Below, one piece after another: positions 8,531 to 20,400 of a stretch of 29,042 bases of DNA; position 1 is the first letter of the stretch; every line of letters begins with the position of its first letter. The position numbers and the translations under genes are program-made. The notes under the pieces were generated by a model, which did no database searches, had not been told where the DNA came from, and was given only the letters and a program-made list of their open reading frames with translations. Origin of the DNA: Candidatus Ancillula trichonymphae ImTpAt (lineage in GTDB: Bacteria; Actinomycetota; Actinomycetes; Actinomycetales; Bifidobacteriaceae); contig AXYY01000064.1 of assembly GCA_000485475.1 (NCBI GenBank), positions 1-29,042 on the forward strand, in the 5' to 3' direction.

Positions 8531-10178
8531 GTAAAAAGTGCACCAACTTGGAATATCACGCTGACAACATATACAACGCTCAGCGAGAGTGCGACGCTTT
8601 TGAGTGCGAATCTTCCTTCAAACTCGCGTTTTATGCCACAGCAATAGAGTTGCCAAACATGGTGGTGTGGTGGTGTATATGCGAGCATGAAGAATAAGAA
8701 CGCAGCTCCCGCGAGTTTTTTTAGCTGGCCGCTTGAGCTCTCAGCAAATGTCTGCCTCAAGTTTTCTACCAGTCCAGAGTTTTGGGCGCTCGCATCGTCT
8801 TCACCCGCATTATTTATCAACCGCGTAGGAAATTTGCAAGTGATGCTAAAACAGTCTCTTTTGCCAGGAACCCCGTAATTATTACAGCAAATGAAATGTG
8901 CCAGCTACCAAAACCAGCCGGTTTAAGCACTGGACAAATACTTTCTGCGACAACTCCGTAGACAGAATTCTTCAACCTTGTCAACTTACCGAAGCTTTTT
9001 CCAGAGCTTGGAATTGGAGCGTTTTGCAAAATCTACATAATTGCGATTACTACTGTGATGATTTTCCTGCGTTCAAAATGAACTGCTGCATTTTAACCAT
9101 GCAAGTGGAGCGTTGACTTCAACAGTGGTCGCTGATAGGTGCCAAGTGGATATAATAAACGGCATTTTTTCTTGCTGTTCTCTGTTCTTCAGTTTACAAA
9201 ACAAGTTCAAAAACATTCCAATTAGTATAAAATAACCAATAGAATTGACGTAATATACAACAAGAAAACGACTAGACCCGGCACAACTTGAAAAAAGTGC
9301 ATTTGCGATGACACAACGAACACTGCTAGTCGTGCGTTGCAGAGCGTGAAAGGAATAAGGTATCCGCAGATTGTGCATGACGACCTGGAGTCCTGAAGTG
9401 CCTTTGTTGTCGAAATTGCAAGTAGATTACACCCGAACCCAAGAACGAGCGGCAAGAGTGCGCGACCATCAAGTCCAACAAAGCGCATTATTCGATCTGC
9501 AACAATCGCAAAGCGCGTCAGCAGATAACCAGACTCTTCAAGAACTGCTAGTAGTATAAATATGAAGAATAGTGGCGGTAGAAGTTGCGAAATCGCTAGT
9601 GCGGATTCTAGCAGCACGTTGAGAACAAATGAGTTCAAAACTGCGGGCCCGCATTGCAGAGAGATCCCAATCAATCCACTAGTTAGTGCGTCTCTAAGAT
9701 TAACATCAATTAGTTCAACAAATGGTGAAGAAAAGCTGCTGAAAACACCAGGAGCATTATCAGCAGAAATGCAATCACACCAAGAAACCTATTCAGCAGA
9801 ATCTTGTCCGCCAATATGTGGAAAGTTTGCCGGTCGGTCCTGTTTGCCCTACAGTTTTCTATACATCTGAAGCCCACTTTGAAGTGTTCATCCGCCTCGA
9901 CAAGTGCGGAATATCTGCAACAAATATGAGATCAGGTCCGAACAATGACGGCCATCCGAAGTCCACAACGCATTAGCACAGCAACCTCTTCATTAGGTGA
10001 GATGTGGTATAGCGAAACAAGACCTGGCAAGTCAATCAATTCCTTGTCTTCCCACATACCGGTCTCGATGCCTAACTGTTGTTCCAGGTGCATTCAATTC
10101 ACAGAATAGTGTACTTTTTCCAGCATTTGAATTACCAACAAGTGCAATTTTTGGACTACTCAGTTTCGCACTAGGCAT
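8527..10178 (-). pseudogene. feoB: Decayed FeoB ferrous iron transporter
   Basis: FeoB is an inner-membrane Fe(II) importer with an N-terminal G domain. From right to left (its 5' to 3' direction) the pieces are: SSPKIALVGNSNAGKSTLF, the G1 loop, near 10110-10165; IDLPGLVSLYH, the G3 loop, near 10000-10040, in another frame; the membrane core around 9222-9674 with LEESGYLLTRFAIVADRIMR and LLPLVLGFGCN, followed by ISTTKAL; then GFGSWHISFAVIITGFLAKE near 8880-8960; and a last fragment, AYTPP...LYCCGIKREFEGRFALK, ending at TGA 8527. Several frame changes and stops (9700-9960 is especially broken) separate them. The total of about 1650 bases is short of a normal feoB of roughly 2 kb, with about half the G domain missing. 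No functional transporter can be made. Order and orientation are preserved, so this is in-place decay after loss of selection. Confidence 0.9.
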
Positions 10179-10395
10179 AAGATACCTCAATTGCGTTCGC
10201 CAATCTGGAGTCAATACCAAGCAGTTTTCAGTTCCTCTTGAAATTACTTTTCCACCGAAAACGCAGTTCTGGCAGATTTTTACGTCAACGCCCTCCGATA
10301 TAACCGAACTCTTTCAGTCTGTGGCAGTGTTCCGCACTCAAGTCTATTGATTCAACGCGCAACCCAACATCAAGTCTGCAGTCAGACAATTTCAT
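10179..10395 (-). pseudogene. feoA: Frameshifted FeoA, fused in frame to the FeoB remnant
   Basis: FeoA is a small SH3-like partner of FeoB. ATG 10395 opens 36 residues (MKLSDCRLDVGLRVESIDLS...HRLKEFGYIGGR) ending at TGA 10287-10285. The second half continues in another frame as GVDVKICQNCVFGGKVISRG...ENCLVLTPDWRTQLRYL, which fits the FeoA beta-barrel (LGL..G..V.V....GG....RG). That second frame runs without a stop straight into the FeoB G1 loop, so the ancestral gene was either an FeoA-FeoB fusion or lost its stop during decay; an ATG at 10178 could be the old feoB start. GGAGGAGAG (10411-10403) is a strong ribosome binding site seven bases before ATG 10395, showing that the translation signal has outlived the gene. 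Confidence 0.8.
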
Positions 10396-10428
10396 GCGCA
10401 CACTCTCCTCCAATAACCTTCTGTTAGT

Positions 10429-10437
10429 ATTGTATCA
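10429..10437 (-). promoter_or_regulatory. Extended -10 promoter of the decayed feo operon
   Basis: On the minus strand TGA-TACAAT (10437-10429) forms an extended -10. A TTGACT lies upstream at 10453-10448, but the 13-base spacing is too short for a normal -35. It is just beyond the fmt stop codon. No DtxR-type iron box was recognised. Confidence 0.45.
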
Positions 10438-10458
10438 CAACAAAAAAAGTCAAGAGTT

Positions 10459-11409
10459 TTATTTTAGGTACCACTCACCACGTAGTCCGCGCATCCAACT
10501 CGTGGCGGACATTGCTGTTTTTCCGGCTGGTTTAACTTCTAGAAGTTCGACTTCGTGTGCTGTTTCACCTGGTTTGACGCGCGCCTTAAGTGCAACAACT
10601 CGTGTAACTTTTGGTAGACTTTTGTTCTCCTTATTCATCTGTACTAGATTAAACCAGGCACCTGGGTTTGGGCTAAACGCGTTGATTTTTCGAACAACTT
10701 CAGTTGCTGGACGGTTCCAGTCAATCCGCGCATCTTCTTTTGCAAGTTTTGCTGCATATGCTAGTTCAGTTAATTTGGGCTGCTGAGTATACAGGTCCTC
10801 AATTTTTTGCAGGTTATTGTCTTCATGAGCAGTTTCGAGCAACCTGAGTGTTTTTTTCAGTAGTTTACTGCCCAGAGTTGACAGTGCACACAAGAGTTCT
10901 CCAGTTGTCATTTCATGTTCAATTTTGAACTGTTCTTGCAGTAAAATCGGGCCCTCATCGAGCTGTTCAGCAATTCTGAAGACTGTGACTCCAGTCGTTG
11001 TCTCACCGTTTAAGATTGCGTGCTGAACCGGTGCCGCACCTCGCCATTTCGGCAACAAAGAGTAGTGCAGGTTCAACCAGCCAAGCGGTAGTGCATCTAA
11101 AACCTCGTGACTCAGAATCTCGCCATATGCAACTGCAACTCCCAGATCAGGTGCGCGACCAGCACTTTCAAGTTTCTGTATTTGAGCAAGTATGTCCGAC
11201 TTGATGTTTGAGTGCGCCGCATTCCCTGGAGTGACGACGTCCAGTTTAAGTTCCTCTGCTCGAACGCGTACAGGACTAGACGTCAGAACCTGTTTTCGAC
11301 CGCACGGAGCGTCAGGTTTTGTGAACACCGTAACGATCTCAGCAACTTCATTTAACTCCTCAAGTGGTTCAACTGCAGTTGTCGGTGTGCCCGCAAAGAT
11401 AATGCGCAT
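10459..11409 (-). CDS. fmt: Methionyl-tRNA formyltransferase
   Basis: Transfers a formyl group from 10-formyltetrahydrofolate to Met-tRNA(fMet) for translation initiation. At 316 residues it is normal length. The N-terminal Rossmann-like domain starts MRIIFAGTPTTAVEPL; the signature region WLNLHYSLLPKWRGAAPVQHA contains the presumed catalytic Asn113 and His115, followed by Asp151 in QLDEGPIL. The C-terminal OB-like domain (INAFSPNPGAWF) completes the enzyme. Its ATG overlaps the FAS stop codon by one base (TGATG), so translation is presumably coupled to FAS and no separate promoter is needed. The more familiar partner of fmt is def (peptide deformylase) or priA, so the FAS linkage is unusual. 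The feo remnant begins 63 bases downstream, with no clear terminator between. Confidence 0.97.
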   Translation of the reverse strand: MRIIFAGTPTTAVEPLEELNEVAEIVTVFTKPDAPCGRKQVLTSSPVRVRAEELKLDVVTPGNAAHSNIKSDILAQIQKLESAGRAPDLGVAVAYGEILSHEVLDALPLGWLNLHYSLLPKWRGAAPVQHAILNGETTTGVTVFRIAEQLDEGPILLQEQFKIEHEMTTGELLCALSTLGSKLLKKTLRLLETAHEDNNLQKIEDLYTQQPKLTELAYAAKLAKEDARIDWNRPATEVVRKINAFSPNPGAWFNLVQMNKENKSLPKVTRVVALKARVKPGETAHEVELLEVKPAGKTAMSATSWMRGLRGEWYLK

Positions 11410-14400
11410 CAGAAGAGTTCATACTTTCCACTTGGAGCTAAGTGCGAGTCTGGACTTAAAAGCAGACCAGCCTCAACTTCGTGTGGATCGTAACTGCGAC
11501 TCTTCTCATTAAAACGCCTGTGGTCAATTGGCTCAAACAACTTCTTCCTGTCTACTTGCGCGAGTTCTAGCGACTTTTGACCCAAATGCAACCGCTCGTT
11601 TGCACTTCTTCTCCATTCACTAGCAGCTTCGGCGCCGAACTCCTTAACAACAGCAGCTTCGAACGCGACTGGATTAACTAGTGCGATCAATCCTGCAACA
11701 TGTCCAAATCCTAGTGAAGTTATCAATCCAGCCTTGATTGTTTGCGTGCGCATCAATTCTAACGGTTCTCTTAACCACACAATCGGCGAGTGCTCCTTGA
11801 ACTCTTCACTAACACAATCAAGTGCGCGGTTCGCTGGTAGTTTGCCAGACTTGAAGATTTGGCACAAACCATTGATTTGGAAAACTGCGGCCCCACCTTT
11901 CGCATGTCCAGTCACAGTCTTCTGCGAAACTACAAACAGCGGATTACCAGGTGTTCGACCGATCGCAGTTGACAATCTGGTGTACAATTCTGACTCGTTG
12001 GGATCGTTGGCGTTTGTAGATGTGTCATGCTTTGAGATAACGTTCACATCATCAGGTGCGACACCTAAACGTGCTAGACTTTGAACCAACTTAGAGTTAA
12101 CCCCACCGCGCGCAGCTCCTAGTGCGCCCAAACCTGGTGCTGGAATTGAAGTGTGTGCACCGTCTGCAAAACTCCTCGCATAACCGATGATTCCGAAGAC
12201 TGGTAGACCTAATTTCAGCGCAATATCACCGCGAGTTATCAAAACGGCTCCACCACCCTCAGACTCCACAAATCCTGCGCGCCGTCTATCGTTGGCCCTG
12301 CTAACGAAACGCTTGTCGATGCCTTTATCTAGTAGATCTTGAGTTTTTGCAGTTGCGTTCATATCTCCAAAACCTGAAATTGATTCAACTGAAATATCAT
12401 CAATTGCACCCGCAACAACGAAGTCCGCCTTGCCGCAGTCGATTTTGTCAACCGCATCTTCAATAGAAACTGCGGCAGTAGCACACGCACCAACTGGATG
12501 AACCATCACACCATATCCACCGATGTAGCTTTGCATGACATGTGCTGCAATAACGTTGGGAAGTGCCTCCTGCAGAATATCGCTGGGCTTCTCCTCTCCG
12601 AGGAAACTGTCAACGAACAACCTGCGCATCGAGTCGGTTCCGCCAATTCCTGTGCCCTGAGTAGATCCAACATCACTAGGATGAACCGCTTGTAGCAATT
12701 CAGCCGGAGAAAATCCACTTGACAAGAATGCGTCAACGGTCGCAACCAAATTCCAGATCGCAAGTCTATCCACACTCTCAAGCATACTAGTTGGAATACC
12801 CCACTTCGCAGGGTTGAAGTTGGTCGGAAGTTGTCCTCCAACTCTTCTAGTCATGGCAACTTTACGAGGAACACGAGCCTTTGCACCTGCTAATTTCTTA
12901 ACTTCCCACTCATTATCCAGTGCAGAAATTCTAGTCTTCTCAGGATCCATCGCTGCGTAACTTTCAGCAAGCTCCTTGGTCGGAACAGTAAATGTGATGT
13001 CTCTATCCAGGAACACCGACACATCATTTTGTGTTGACAAGTCGTTAATCCACGCCAATTCGTCGTCCACATATTCTCTAATACCACAACGCGCAACAAC
13101 TTCATCAATGAACCGCTCGTGTATTTCTCCCTCTGGCACGAAATTGTTGTTCTCATCATACCAACCAGCCGTCGGGGTGTCCGACCAGTGGATCAAATTC
13201 ATCATCCATGCCAATTCTAGCACGCCAGACGTGGTCAGTTCGAAAGTTCCATCATTTTGAATACCATACTCAGCCTCAAAGCGCGTTCTTCCTGAACCCC
13301 AAGGGCCAACTTCTCCAATTCCAATGATGACGCGCAGATCTTCTAGTGACGCAGTTAAGTTGTCCCAGTTCGCCAAGTCAACTTCTGGCAGTTTGGGAGA
13401 CTTCGGCGTTGGAAGTGCGTGCACCTTCTTGCTCTTACCCTTGCTCTTAGCATCTTCTGGTGCGGCACTAGCATCTTCTAATGTGCCCGCATATGCTTCA
13501 CGCTTAAGTGCAGCAAGGTCGAACTCTCCACCGCCCAATCCACCAGTGAAGTCGGCATCTAGGGGGGCGGACTTGGCGAGTGTGCGGGAACTAGGTGTGC
13601 ATAGGCTCAGCAGTTCGTCGGCGATCTCAAGTGTGGAATATGTCCGAACTCCGGCTTTTTCAACTGCTGCAACCAACGGATCGTTACCGCCCATCAACGA
13701 GGTTCCACGAACCCAGCCGATCTTGGGGTGTGCGAGCGTCACGTGCTTCGCCCAGCGCTTTTCAACATTCCACTTCTTGACAATTGTATCAAATGCGGAC
13801 TTGACTTCGCCGTATGCACCATCACCTCCGAAGATGCCCCTATTTGGAGAACCGGGCAACACAACGTGTAATTTGTGCGCAATATCAGTTTCTATGCCAA
13901 TTCTACTTAGTCCTGCAATCATGCGTTCAACTGACCACAGCAACAGTCTAGTTTCCATTTCTGCCTCCGGTCCAGCATCTGCAAGTGTTCCCATAACTCT
14001 AGGTGCCGCAAAGGGGAAGAAGAGATCCGGGACTAGTGCGGGCTTTATCAACTTGGTTGTGGCGCCAACACTTTCCTTCTGCTCCTGACCAATCCAGGAG
14101 ATAAATTCATCAACATCGCGGTAACTATTCAAATTTGTAGGCACCAGCCATAACTTCGCGTTCATGTTTGCATGCGTTCTGTAGAGCTTTTTGGCGTACG
14201 CAAGTCGCTTCGCATCAATATTGGACGCAGTAATCACAACGAACGCACCACTTTTTTCTAGCAGTTTTCCTGCAATGGCTCCCGCAATGGAGTTCGGTGC
14301 GGCACCAGTAATGATAACTACTTTCTCCTGCATTTCGAGGTCATTGACTTCATCAGGTTTTGTCTTGAGCGCATCTGTTGCAATCTTTTCGAACACATCA

Positions 14401-17400
14401 GCCAACGAGTTGTTGCCATCAGCTGCTGCCTTTGATGCGTACCAGGAGGCAATTGTGTTGATGTCCTTGCCCAATCCGATAAACGCTTTCTTCAAGTTTA
14501 GCTCACCAACTTCTTCTGAATCTGGACCATATGTGTAGATACGCGCCAAATCCTCTTTTGCACTTGCCCATCTATCGTCGAAGAAAACAACTTGTTTAGC
14601 ATTGAACTTTGGGGAGATCCGCTTGAACCAATCTTGTCCCAATTCTGCGGCAACTGCTTCGACTACCGCCTGATTTTCTGAATCCGGATTGTCATCAGTT
14701 TGCGCAACCGGTGCAAGACCAAGTTGATCCAGTATATCTCGTGCCACATTCGCAAGAATACCACTATCACCAGTAATCGATTCAGCAAGTTCGTTTAGTG
14801 CCGCAGAATCTACAACACTTCCGCCAGCAGATCCTCCAGTAGAGCTGTTAAGGGACACTTGAACACCTCTTCTAGCTGCTATCTGCATAATTGCGAAGTC
14901 GATTAGTGCATCAACATCTGACGCGGAAGAAGGCGCCGAAGGTGTAAGTGTCGTCAAATCACCCTGACGCATTGACGTGCCCTCTCGTGTGCCCAATACA
15001 ATCTCGGCAGTAACGAAATCTGCCCAGTTTTCGCCCAAGTGCCAGTTTTCTTGCACACGATTTGCAATTCTACTCTGTTTTGCCCCAGCTGCACCGAACA
15101 GCTTTCGTATGTTGGTGCGGAATATTTCTCCAAGTATTGGGCCGAACGCCTTGTAGTTGTGCGCCAACTTATCAACTGTGTTGTAAAGCGTGGAGACTGG
15201 CGCCTCCGCAGCTGAGTCAATAGTTGTCAAGCCTAATTCAGTAGACATATCCATCAACAGCTGATTTCTACGGCTGGAAACACCGTTGGTCAGTGTCTCT
15301 GCAGTATCGTTGGGCCCTATTTGCTCTGGATTTATCTTGTTGCTGTATGCAAAAAGCACCTTGATCGCATCCGATGCCTTGAAGCTCTCAGAGGTGTCGA
15401 CACTAGCACTCGCAGGCGCAGCAGGATTCATCGCTGGTGTAGCATTTTGCACTGCGGTCGCATCACTCTGAGCACTCACACTTGCAGTTTGTGCGGGCGT
15501 TGCAGGGGCGGCACTGCTCTCGACTGGTGCCGGTGTGGTTGCCTTATCCGTGTCCTGAAACTCAAACGTTGGAATGGGGTCGTCATCAGTTAAGTAAATG
15601 CGCGCGAAATCTCTTTGCACATTGTAAACGATGGTGTTTTGCCCCAAAAACTCGGGAAGTTGTAGTGTTTTAGTCGCAAGACCGGCCAATGTTGGCTGAT
15701 TTTTTAGTCCTACTTCAACGAACTGCTCAATTCCCAAACCACCTTGTTCAACCGGTGTGAACATAATTCTTTGAGTTTCAATCCAACGCACAGGACTTGC
15801 GAACTGCCAACACAGCAGCTCAATGAGTAGAAGTCTTCCTAGTGCTTTTTTGTCTTGTACGGCACTTGCCCACGCATCACTAGTCGCAATAATTTCACGA
15901 ACTGACTCGGATGGCACAACATCTAAAATTGATTTTACAAAATCGTATGTTAACTCAAATGGACGCGCCACCAAATTCGGAATATAACTACCAGCTAGAA
16001 TGTTAAAATCAATTTCTTTGGGCAGTAGTTTTTGCAACTTCTTCCTAAAATCAGGAACACCGTTTTGAAGAACACTTGAATGGAACGGAACATCAATTCC
16101 AGGGATGTCCATATACGCTCCACGACCTCCGTATGCCTTGACTCGCTCAGATGTATCCTTCTTGAGTGCTTCCAGTCCAGCAATAGTTCCAGTCACCGCA
16201 TACTGCGCGCCCGCTAAGTTGTAGTTAACAATTTCTAGAAATTCACCACTCTTCTGGGCAATCGAAGCGACATATTCCTTCACGTTCTTGTCAGTTATGC
16301 CGAACTGATTTGGTCGCAGCGCCCCCATTTTGTAGTTCGAACGACCATCCGCATCTCTGGGAACCAAGTTGTGCATTGTGCATCCGCGCGCAAAAACCAA
16401 CTCAATAACACTTTCCAGCGGAATTGCGTTTGCGTAACTTGAAAGTGCTATGTATTCGCCCAATGAATGACCAGCAAAGTAACTGTTCTCAACGGCAATT
16501 CCGGCTTCGCGCATTCTAGCAGTCTGTGCAAAACCAAGTATAGTTAGTGCAACTTGTGTAAACTGCGTCAAGTTGATAAGTCCATCTGGATGAAAATACT
16601 TGACTCCGTTGATGACTATTTCTGTTGGATTGTCACGAGCAATTGCTAATACGGAAAAGCCAAGAACTTCACGTGTATGTTTATCCGCGCGTTCCCAAAT
16701 CTCCTTGGACGCTTTTGATGCAGTTATCTCATCAAGTCCCATACCTTTCTGCTGAACGCCTTGACCAGGATAGCAGTATGCTGTGCGTATGGGTTCAACA
16801 GAGGCAGTAAATCTAGCAGCGAGCGTATCACCAATTTTCGCAATCACTTCAACAATTAACCCACCACCGATGATTGCACTTGTCCTATACGCACTCAACT
16901 GAATTTCATCTTCAAGATTCGTTAGCGAATACCATTGCGCAGTCCAGCCAGAAATCTTCAAGCCTGGATTGTTCTTGTAGTTCGCACTGATCAAGTGTTG
17001 TGCAACTGCTGAGAGCCACATGCCATGCACAATCGGACCAGAAAACTCCGCGATGTTCGCAATATTAACTGATGTGTGAATGGGGTTGTAGTCCCCAGAA
17101 ACCCTGGCGAACGGTGTCATGTTCGCCGGTGCCTTGACCATTACTTGTCTAAGGAGGCGTCTAGCAGTTGGAACAATCTGGTCATTTGCGAACTTGCCAC
17201 CTGCTTCATCTGGTTGTGATGGAATATCTGTTCCAGAAACGCGCCCTTGTATTGCAAACCGCTCGCGGAATGTGATTGCAAGTTCTTCATCTTCTGCTGA
17301 ACCTTCAGAATCCTTGATCACAACTGCAACACGCACGTCCACGATGCGTCCAGATGTGGACTCTTTCAATCCTTGTGCCCAAGCATACGCCCGCAGTTTC

Positions 17401-20400
17401 TTGCCGACTAACTTCTCTAGTGGAATAACCATGTTGACAGTGTGATCAAGATGAACCGCTTTCAGGAGCCCCTCAATCACTGGATAGTTGTCCTTCAACG
17501 CCGAACCTAGTGCCGCATAAATCGGAGGCCAGCAAGCGCTCAAAAGTGCGTCTGGAACCATGGCCGTGCGCTCGTATGCATCCGCTTCACCTCTTTGTAG
17601 TTCATTTGTGAGCGCCTCACCAGTTACCAGACCGTGCCGTACCCCTAAATCTAGTGTTACAGTAAAGTCAAACCTCGCCCTGTTGAAGGTCGGTTTATCA
17701 AACTGGACTCCTCCGATGATGTTTTGCTCAACTGGCTCCATTTCGGGCAACTTGTCAACAAAATCTCCAGATGTCATCCTAGATCCAACACCGGCAGTTG
17801 CAGCCAAGAGTGCTTGCATCTTCTCCGGTAATCTGTCTTCATCCACAATTGGACACGCACCATCATATGAACTAAACGGTACAACAATAGGAATTACCAG
17901 TTCGCGAACTGCGTGGAATTTGTACGGATCAGCATCCTTGTCCCAGTACGTGTCGATTTTAACAACTAGATCAAATATATCCATCAACTTATTTGGTACT
18001 TTCTTGATCTCGTACTCACTAGACTTCAAAATATATGCGGGATTCGGAATAAGGTGATCTGTCCATGATATATGTTTCGAGCGCTTTATGAAATCTATAG
18101 GATTCGGCGCGCGCCGAAGTCTTGAGAACACCGCCGGAGAACCCGCATTAGTTGCTGATAATCTTTCTACAACCGCATTTTCGAACCGCTCAAGAAGATC
18201 TGCAACCGGTTCGTTAATTCTGTCAATTCCTGCAACTGAAACTGGTCCTGGTATAATTCTACACTCGGATGCCTTGTAGCGTGAGTCATGACTTTGCCAC
18301 AACGAGTCAGAGCCCCACCACTTGAACAGTTCATTGTCTAGTCGTGGAATAAAAGGTACTGGTTTCGGATGTTTTCTACACAACTCGATAAACCACATTT
18401 CATCAATTGTTGTGACAAAAGTAGTCTCAATTGCTAGGTAGTTGTTTTTTAGGCGTAGAATTGCATCTTCGTAGTTCAGAACGCTGCCTTTACCTTCAAC
18501 TGCGCTGAAAAGGTCATCTTGACTCGAAAAAAGTGAAGTGAAATCTCCGCTGTCCTTGTCAATAATACGAGCTTCTACCCGTTGCAGCAAGTCATAGAAA
18601 CGGTCAACCCAAGATTCTTCAGGCGCATTTTGATTCGGCAAGAAGCACAAATCAGCAAACCGCTTGACGAACTCGTAGTACGTCATCTTGTCAATGTCAC
18701 CAAAATACTTTTTGGCAGTTTTATTCAGCGCCTTGATGATTTCTTCGCGCTTGGTTACGAGCAGTTCTGGATTATCAGTAACCTCTAGGATCAGGCGCGC
18801 ACAAGCAGCTGAATCGTTGTTAATCTCGTAAATGTCTGCGCGTAGATGGCTTAAACTAGACATCATTCCACCCTTTGACTTGTTCTCTCCAATCCATCCG
18901 TTGTTGTCATCAATACTAATGCCCTCAGTTTTTAGCAGCAGTTCCTTAACTTCCGGAGTTGTTTGTGCCTCTTTAGTCGTCATGGCTGCAGTACCAACCA
19001 GCACACCATCAACTGGCATCTTGATTAGATGATACTTCAGAGCCCAGTCACCTGAAATATAGTCCGCTGCACGATCTGGAACTCCAATTCCACCACCGAC
19101 GCACAAGACAACATTCTCCATGCGACGAATATCCGCATAAGTTGCAAGCAGTAGGTCGTCCAAATTCTCCCAGGAATGATGTCCACCAGCGTGACCATCT
19201 TCAACCTGCATAATTATGTCGTACTCTGGAACTGCTTCTGCGATGTGTAGAACTTGTTGAATTTGATCAGTAGTTCCTGGTTTGAACGCGATGTACGGAA
19301 AATTCTCATCAGTAAGTGTCTTCACCAGTTGAACCGCCTCGTCAAACTCCGGAATTCCTGCAGTTATAACAACTCCATCAATTGGTGCACCGGATGCGCG
19401 CGCCTTGCTGACTACTTTTGAAACACCGAACTGCAAATTCCACAAGTAACGATCCAGGAACATGGAGTTAAACTGAACTGCGCGCCCTTTCTCCAGTAAA
19501 CCTTGTAGTTTTGTAATGTTGGTGTTGAACACATCTGCAGTTACCTGACCACCGCCAGCCAACTCTGCCCAATAACCCGCATTTGCTGCTGCGGCAACAA
19601 TTTCTGGGTCAACCGTTGTTGGAGTCATACCGGCCAGCATAATCGGAGAGCGTCCAGTCAGTCTGGAGAATGCGGTATCTACGATCAGTTTGCCGTTGGG
19701 CAGTTTTAAAACTTCAGGATTGTATTTCTCCCAGCTTTTATCAATCTGTGCAGTGTATCCAGATGTCAGCATTTTCTGAATTAGACTTGCACTTCCAGCT
19801 GATACAATCCCTGTGTTCGAGCCTTGAATTAGACCTCTTGTAATCTTGGTCATGACGGTTCCAGGACCCAGATCAATGAAGTACTTCACGCCAGTTTCCA
19901 GTGTTGCATGCACAGTCGCCACCCAGTCCACAGGGTCGACAAGAACATCAGTTGCCAATTTTGATGCCAGTTCGACATCAATTCCGCACTTTTTAGCAGC
20001 AGTTTCAATAAACTCAAGTTTCTCAGCCAGAAGTAGTGAGTGAAATGGCGCAGAAACATCGAGAAATTCAGTCTGCACCTTTAACGGAGCGCCACCACTT
20101 AACTTGGCCTTGTAGTGTTCCTGAGACTTGTGAGCGATTTTCTCTAGAACGGACTGCAGAATCTGTAAATCTTTGGGTACACCAGATATTACCGAATGTT
20201 TCTCGCTGTTTTTTACTGCAACCTGCGCCGAATCCTGAATTGAGCCAATTGTAATTGTTTTATCGATGGCTTTCTGAATCAAGCTCTTAGGCATACCCTT
20301 CACGGATAACATAGCAGTTGCTGAATCTGTTGAATATATGCCAACGTGCGCCGACTGCAAAGTTGCTGCCGCACCAATCAGCTGTGCGATCGCGAAGACT

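Noticed and set aside
9562..10350. Plus-strand ORFs of about 100 codons in the feo region
   Set aside because: They are antisense to recognisable FeoA and FeoB fragments and resemble no protein.
13324..14088. 254-codon plus-strand ORF inside the FAS gene
   Set aside because: It is antisense to the ketoreductase region of FAS, has no ribosome site or recognisable protein, and is rich in Ser and Ala as expected from reading conserved coding sequence backwards.
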